From Coprococcus phoceensis (GTDB lineage Bacteria; Bacillota; Clostridia; Lachnospirales; Lachnospiraceae): DNA of 64,000 bases. Below are positions 59,931 to 64,000 of this stretch, piece by piece; position 1 is the first letter of the stretch, and each line of letters opens with the position of its first letter. Both the position numbers and the translations under genes were made by a program. The notes under the pieces are model-generated. The model made no database searches. It saw nothing but the letters and a program-made list of their open reading frames with translations, and was not told where the DNA came from. The stretch lies in NCBI RefSeq assembly GCF_900104635.1, contig NZ_FNWC01000007.1, forward strand, positions 1,339,421 to 1,403,420, read 5' to 3'.

Positions 59931-62021
59931 CTATTCTTCTACAACGTCTTTCATGCTGAAGCTGATTCTTCCCATCTTATCTTTTCCAAGACAAACCACT
60001 TTTACTTTGTCTCCCAGTGTGAGAACATCTTCCACATGTTTGATTCTTTCTTTAGAAATTTTAGAAATATGAACCATTCCTTCTTTTCCCGGTGCAAATT
60101 CGATAAATGCGCCAAACTCTTTGATGCTTACAACTTTTCCTTCAAATACCTGTCCAGCCTCAAAATCTGTCACAATCGTTGCAATCATCTTCATCGCCTC
60201 GTCCATCTTCTGTGCGTCAACACCACATACAGATACCGAACCTTCATCTGTGATATCAATCTTCACACCTGTCTGCTCAATAATTGCATTGATTGTCTTA
60301 CCACGCTGTCCGACAACATCACCAATCTTTGCAGGATCAATCTGCATCTGACGGATCTTCGGTGCATACGGTCCAACTTCCGGTCTTGGCTGTTCAATTG
60401 TCTTTGCCATTACCTCATCTAAGATATAAGTTCTTGCCTGTTTTGTGCGAGCAATCGCCTCTTCAATAATCGGTCTTGTCAAACCATGAATCTTGATATC
60501 CATCTGAATTGCTGTGATACCTTTGTGTGTACCTGCAACCTTAAAGTCCATATCCCCAAAGAAATCTTCTAATCCCTGAATATCTGTAAGCACAAGATAA
60601 TCATCGTCTGTATCACCTGTTACAAGACCTGCTGAGATACCCGCAACAGCTGATTTGATCGGTACACCTGCCGCCATCAGTGACATACTAGATGCGCAGA
60701 TACTTGCCTGTGAAGTAGAACCATTTGACTCAAATGTCTCAGAAACAGTACGGATTGCATATGGAAATTCTTCTTCTGTCGGAAGTACCGGCACAAGTGC
60801 TCTTTCCGCAAGTGCTCCATGCCCGATCTCACGGCGTCCCGGTCCTCTTGATGGTTTTGTCTCTCCAACTGAGTATGACGGGAAGTTATAGTGGTGCATA
60901 TATCTTTTTGAAGTCTCTGCCTCATCCAGCCCATCAATTCTCTGAGCCTCTGACAAAGGTGCCAGTGTTGTGATTGTACAAATCTGTGTCTGTCCACGTG
61001 TAAACATAGCAGAACCATGTACTCTCGGAATGATATCTGTCTCAGCAGCAAGCGGTCTGATCTGATCGATTGCTCTTCCGTCCGGACGTTTGTGATCTTT
61101 TAAGATCATCTTACGAACTGTTTTCTTCTGGTACTGATACAATGCTTCTCCCAAAATTTCAAGCCATTCTTCATTTTCCGCAAATGCTTCTTCTAATTTT
61201 TCTCTAATTACACGAAGATTCTCTTCTCTTACTTGTTTTTCATCAGTAAACACTGCAACTTCCATCTCTTCTGGAGTTACAATCTCTTTCATAGCCGCAA
61301 ACAGCTCTTCCGGTACTGCACAGCTTGTATAAGCATGTTTTTCTTTCCCACATTCCGCAACGATCGTATCGATGAATTTAATCACTTCCTGATTCACTTC
61401 ATGAGCTGCAAAAATAGCTTCGATCATCTTCGCTTCCGGAACCTCATTTGCTCCTGCCTCAATCATGATTACTTTGTCTCTTGTGGAAGCAACTGTAAGC
61501 TGCATATCTGATACTGCTCTCTGAGCGGCATTCGGATTAAATACAAACTCTCCGTCAATCATACCAACCTGTGTAGTGGAAGTCGGTCCGTCAAACGGAA
61601 TATCCGAAATTGCTGTTGCGATTGCAGATCCTAACATCGCCGTCAGTTCCGGACTGCAATCTGGATCAACAGATAATACCAGGTTGTTCAACGTCACATC
61701 ATTTCTGTAATCTTTCGGGAACAACGGTCTCATCGGCCTGTCGATGACACGCGAAGTAAGGATTGCATTCTCAGAGGCTTTTCCTTCTCTTTTGTTAAAT
61801 CCTCCCGGAATCTTTCCTACCGCATATAATTTTTCCTCATATTCAACACTGAGTGGGAAGAAGTCAATTCCTTCTCTCGGTTTTTCTGAAGCTGTCGCTG
61901 TTGATAATACAACCGTCTCCCCATAGTGCATCAGTGCTGCACCATTTGCCTGAGCAGCAACTCTTCCCACATCTACACGAAGTGTTCTGCCAGCTAATTC
62001 CATCTCAAATTTTTTAAACAT
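59931..62021 (-). CDS. pnp: Polyribonucleotide nucleotidyltransferase (PNPase)
   Basis: Phosphorolytic 3'-5' exoribonuclease of the RNA degradosome, 696 residues. Two RNase PH-like domains (about 1-215 and 300-545, with RREIGHGALAERAL and the catalytic D-T-D-D-D-Y), a helical linker, a KH domain (about 555-610, IGDVVGQRGKTINAI) and a C-terminal S1 domain (VFEGKVVSIKEFGAFIEFAPGKEGMVHISKI) are all present. AAAGGAG precedes the ATG. The long leader carries a large hairpin, consistent with PNPase/RNase III autoregulation as known in E. coli. Confidence 0.98.
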   Translation of the reverse strand: MFKKFEMELAGRTLRVDVGRVAAQANGAALMHYGETVVLSTATASEKPREGIDFFPLSVEYEEKLYAVGKIPGGFNKREGKASENAILTSRVIDRPMRPLFPKDYRNDVTLNNLVLSVDPDCSPELTAMLGSAIATAISDIPFDGPTSTTQVGMIDGEFVFNPNAAQRAVSDMQLTVASTRDKVIMIEAGANEVPEAKMIEAIFAAHEVNQEVIKFIDTIVAECGKEKHAYTSCAVPEELFAAMKEIVTPEEMEVAVFTDEKQVREENLRVIREKLEEAFAENEEWLEILGEALYQYQKKTVRKMILKDHKRPDGRAIDQIRPLAAETDIIPRVHGSAMFTRGQTQICTITTLAPLSEAQRIDGLDEAETSKRYMHHYNFPSYSVGETKPSRGPGRREIGHGALAERALVPVLPTEEEFPYAIRTVSETFESNGSTSQASICASSMSLMAAGVPIKSAVAGISAGLVTGDTDDDYLVLTDIQGLEDFFGDMDFKVAGTHKGITAIQMDIKIHGLTRPIIEEAIARTKQARTYILDEVMAKTIEQPRPEVGPYAPKIRQMQIDPAKIGDVVGQRGKTINAIIEQTGVKIDITDEGSVSVCGVDAQKMDEAMKMIATIVTDFEAGQVFEGKVVSIKEFGAFIEFAPGKEGMVHISKISKERIKHVEDVLTLGDKVKVVCLGKDKMGRISFSMKDVVEE

Positions 62022-62059
62022 ATTCTTCTCCTTTTTCTTTACACATTGAACGGGTTTTT

Positions 62060-62119
62060 CCGAAACTACTGAAAAATATACTTTTTTGTTTTGATAAATA
62101 TCCTTTTCAGTGGTCTCGG
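62060..62119 (-). promoter_or_regulatory. Long imperfect stem-loop in the pnp leader
   Basis: Arms 62104-62119 and 62060-62075 pair over 16 positions with one G-U and one C-A mismatch, leaving a 28-base loop. It lies between the promoter at 62148-62177 and the pnp start. A stem this long is a plausible RNase III substrate. Confidence 0.7.
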
Positions 62120-62147
62120 CTAATCTACCCTGTCCGTAATCTGTAAT

Positions 62148-62177
62148 ATTGTATCATATAGACAGGGCAAATGTCAA
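62148..62177 (-). promoter_or_regulatory. Sigma-A promoter of pnp
   Basis: TTGACA-18-TACAAT on the minus strand. The -35 lies in the border sequence TGATTGACA of the adjacent REP-like palindrome. The predicted leader is about 120 nt. Confidence 0.8.
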
Positions 62178-62178
62178 T

Positions 62179-62212
62179 CAGGGACAGGTGTTCTAAAAAA
62201 CTCCTGTCCCTG
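62179..62212. repeat. REP-like palindrome between pnp and pyk
   Basis: Perfect 10-base arms cagggacagg (62179-62188) and cctgtccctg (62203-62212) with a 14-base loop, bordered by TGTCAAT. No T-run follows on the minus strand, so it is a poor terminator. Confidence 0.5.
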
Positions 62213-62229
62213 TAATACGATCACTTATT

Positions 62230-63666
62230 CTACTCTACAACGGCAATACGCATCATATTGCTTATTCCCTCTTTTGCCATTCCTTCGCTTCTTGCCGGAA
62301 TTCCTGCTGTCAATACAACGATGTCTCCCGGTTCCACAATTTGTTTTGCACTTACAAGATTAATAGCCTCTTCACAAATATCTTCTGTCGTCTCCAACTG
62401 AATTGATTTGATTGGATATACGCCTCTGTAAAGCTGCATTTTGCGAAGCGTCAGCGCACTTGGGCTCACTCCGATAATAGGTGCTTTCGGTCTGAATTTT
62501 GATACCACTCTGGCTGTTGCACCGGATACCGTCGGTGTGACGATACATTTTGCATTCAGGCTTGCTGCTGTTGCAACAGATGAGTAGCCGATCGCACTGG
62601 AAATTCCTTTTTTGCGATGTGCCTGTGCTTTTCCAAGAAGTGTCTCATAATCCAAATGCTCTTCTGTATTCTCGATAATGTGAACCATCATCTGAAGTGC
62701 TTCTAAAGGATATTTTCCCTGTGCAGTTTCACCTGAGAGCATCACCGCATCTGTTCCATCATATACCGCATTGGCAACATCTGTCACCTCAGCTCTTGTC
62801 GGTCTTGGATTTCTCATCATAGAATCCAACATCTGTGTCGCTGTAATAACCGGTTTATAGTTACTGTTACATTTTTGGATCAGCATCTTCTGAAGATATG
62901 GAACTTCTTCCGCCGGAATCTCCACTCCCAGGTCTCCACGTGCAACCATGATTCCGTCTGCACAGCGGATAATCTCATCAATATTTTTAATTCCTTCTGC
63001 ATTCTCAATCTTGGCAATAACCGGAAGATGTGGTGCTCCACACTCTTTTAACAATGCTTTGATCTCAAGAACGCCTTCTGCCGAACGCACAAACGACGCC
63101 GCAATAAAGTCAACCCCTTGTTCCACACCAAAAATAATATCCTGACGGTCTTTTTCTGTCAGTGCAGGAAGTCTCACCGGTACATTCGGCACATTCACAC
63201 CTTTTTTCTGTCCCAGTTCACCACCGTTAATTACACGGCAAATAATATCCGTATCCGTAATATTCTTTACTTCCAGCTCAATCAAGCCGTCATCAATCAA
63301 AATTTTCTTTCCGATTTCAACATCTTCTACAAGACCTTCATATGTGATGGAAACTCGATTTGCATCGCCTTCCACGTCTTTTGTAGTTAATGTGAATTTT
63401 TGTCCCTCTACAAGTGTCACTTTTTTATCATCTTTTATCACACCTGTACGAATCTCCGGTCCTTTTGTATCCAAAAGAATCGCAATTGGTTTTCCAGCTT
63501 CTTCACGAATTGCTTTGAGCATATCCATTCTGCTTTTCTGTTCTTCATGATCTCCATGTGAGAAATTGAAACGGGCAATGTCCATTCCATTTTCGACTAA
63601 TTTTTTCATTAACTCTCTGTCGTTTGTGTTTGGTCCCATGGTACAAATAATTTTTGTCTTCTTCAT
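62230..63666 (-). CDS. pyk: Pyruvate kinase
   Basis: Converts PEP and ADP to pyruvate and ATP in glycolysis. It has 478 residues with KTKIICTMGPNTND, the metal/substrate motif IAKIENAEGIKNIDEI, MVARGDLGVEIP and the C-terminal allosteric domain. This is the short form; the extra PEP-utilising domain seen in Bacillus pyruvate kinase (about 585 residues) is absent. It lies 25 bases after the partial membrane-protein gene, so the two are probably co-transcribed. Confidence 0.98.
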   Translation of the reverse strand: MKKTKIICTMGPNTNDRELMKKLVENGMDIARFNFSHGDHEEQKSRMDMLKAIREEAGKPIAILLDTKGPEIRTGVIKDDKKVTLVEGQKFTLTTKDVEGDANRVSITYEGLVEDVEIGKKILIDDGLIELEVKNITDTDIICRVINGGELGQKKGVNVPNVPVRLPALTEKDRQDIIFGVEQGVDFIAASFVRSAEGVLEIKALLKECGAPHLPVIAKIENAEGIKNIDEIIRCADGIMVARGDLGVEIPAEEVPYLQKMLIQKCNSNYKPVITATQMLDSMMRNPRPTRAEVTDVANAVYDGTDAVMLSGETAQGKYPLEALQMMVHIIENTEEHLDYETLLGKAQAHRKKGISSAIGYSSVATAASLNAKCIVTPTVSGATARVVSKFRPKAPIIGVSPSALTLRKMQLYRGVYPIKSIQLETTEDICEEAINLVSAKQIVEPGDIVVLTAGIPARSEGMAKEGISNMMRIAVVE

Positions 63667-63691
63667 CTCGTTCTCTCCTGCCTTTTTATTT

Positions 63692-64000
63692 CTATTTCAC
63701 ATGTTCATGCGTAAACAAATGGTCCTGACAATATTCGTAGTTCCCATTGCATTTTGAACAATAACGAAATTCCAAATTTTCATCATCAAGTTCCGTGCGT
63801 CCGCAGACTGCACATTTATGTTTTGCACCACCTTCATAGTGCTGCTCTCTTTTTGCCTCATATACTGCTTTTTTATAAGCCTTTTTCCTACGAACTTCCT
63901 TCGGCGAATACCGTTTCATATTTCTTGTCGAAACATAGAAAATCAGGAAATTCAAAATGGATACCACTGCAGCCAATGCATTTGCCTTATAGACAATTCC
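63692..64000 (-). CDS. Membrane protein with C-terminal zinc ribbon, partial (N-terminus outside the window)
   Basis: The reading frame is open to the right edge, so only the last 102 residues are seen. A hydrophobic helix (ANALAAVVSILNFLIFYVSTR) is followed by a strongly basic stretch (RRKKAYKKAVYEAKREQ) and a four-cysteine zinc ribbon (CAVCGRTE, then YCSKCNGNYEYC) with a histidine tail. Such a tail follows rhomboid-like membrane domains in some Lachnospiraceae, but that is recall only and the catalytic part is not visible. It is upstream of pyk in the same direction. Confidence 0.65.
   Translation of the reverse strand, partial: GIVYKANALAAVVSILNFLIFYVSTRNMKRYSPKEVRRKKAYKKAVYEAKREQHYEGGAKHKCAVCGRTELDDENLEFRYCSKCNGNYEYCQDHLFTHEHVK

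Noticed and set aside
62179..62212. Palindrome as the pyk terminator
   Set aside because: There is no T-run after the stem on the minus strand; the sequence continues TGATTGACATTT.

Overview
This window looks like a chromosome segment of a spore-forming, low-GC Lachnospiraceae gut bacterium (Clostridia). Support comes from a complete spoIIIAA-AH operon, spoIVB-spo0A, the Firmicutes-typical order nusB-xseA-xseB-ispA-dxs-tlyA-nadK-argR-recN-spoIVB-spo0A, a group B [FeFe] hydrogenase, and large cell-wall-anchored host-glycan hydrolases. The neighbourhood of Tyzzerella nexilis and [Ruminococcus] torques/lactaris/gnavus is my inference. Almost everything is on the minus strand. The exception is the aromatic (shikimate) region at 24.7-31.1 kb, where five of the six genes are on the plus strand.

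Layout. 0-2.5 kb: a serine D-Ala-D-Ala carboxypeptidase cut by the left edge, then scpB and scpA. 2.6-6.9 kb: a molybdenum operon (phosphoesterase-moaA-modA-modB-modC). 7.0-8.9 kb: a second D-Ala-D-Ala carboxypeptidase and a CmpB-type membrane protein. 9.1-21.4 kb: a surface-glycan locus. It holds a membrane-anchored SurA/parvulin-like foldase followed by two right-handed beta-helix enzymes that I assign to GH136 (lacto-N-biosidase family), and a 1519-residue GH33 sialidase with two LamG/CBM40-like domains, a CBM32-like domain, a FIVAR stalk and a sorting signal. 21.7-24.6 kb: rpsU and alaS. 24.8-31.1 kb: aroE, a chorismate mutase-shikimate kinase fusion, and aroB-aroC-aroF-aroA. 31.2-34.8 kb: a wall-anchored clan GH-A glycosidase with a LamG domain and a 3 x 195 bp repeat. 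35.0-40.7 kb: a 42-residue membrane protein, the hydrogenase, and the methionine/folate genes metF, metH and a separate MetH-activation protein. 40.7-42.2 kb: glgA. 42.2-52.7 kb: spo0A up to nusB. 52.8-59.8 kb: Asp23, prfC and the spoIIIA operon. 59.9-64 kb: pnp, pyk and a partial membrane protein with a zinc ribbon.

How the genes work together. The sialidase would uncap sialylated mucin or milk-type glycans. The GH136 pair would then release lacto-N-biose from type-1 chains, with the foldase-like protein as the likely dedicated partner. One beta-helix enzyme is wall-anchored and the other appears to be secreted. The sialidase and the anchored beta-helix protein share a closely similar four-repeat C-terminal stalk, so modules have been shuffled within the locus.

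The most novel regulatory signal is a 16-bp motif, ACTTT-N4-CTTTAAA. It occurs once at each of the three promoters of the aromatic cluster (aroE, chorismate mutase-aroK, aroB operon) and looks like an undescribed operator for aromatic biosynthesis. Other sequence-level observations are a long imperfect hairpin in the pnp leader, two REP-like palindromes, and Spo0A boxes upstream of spo0A. I see no tRNA, rRNA, CRISPR array, insertion sequence or prophage.
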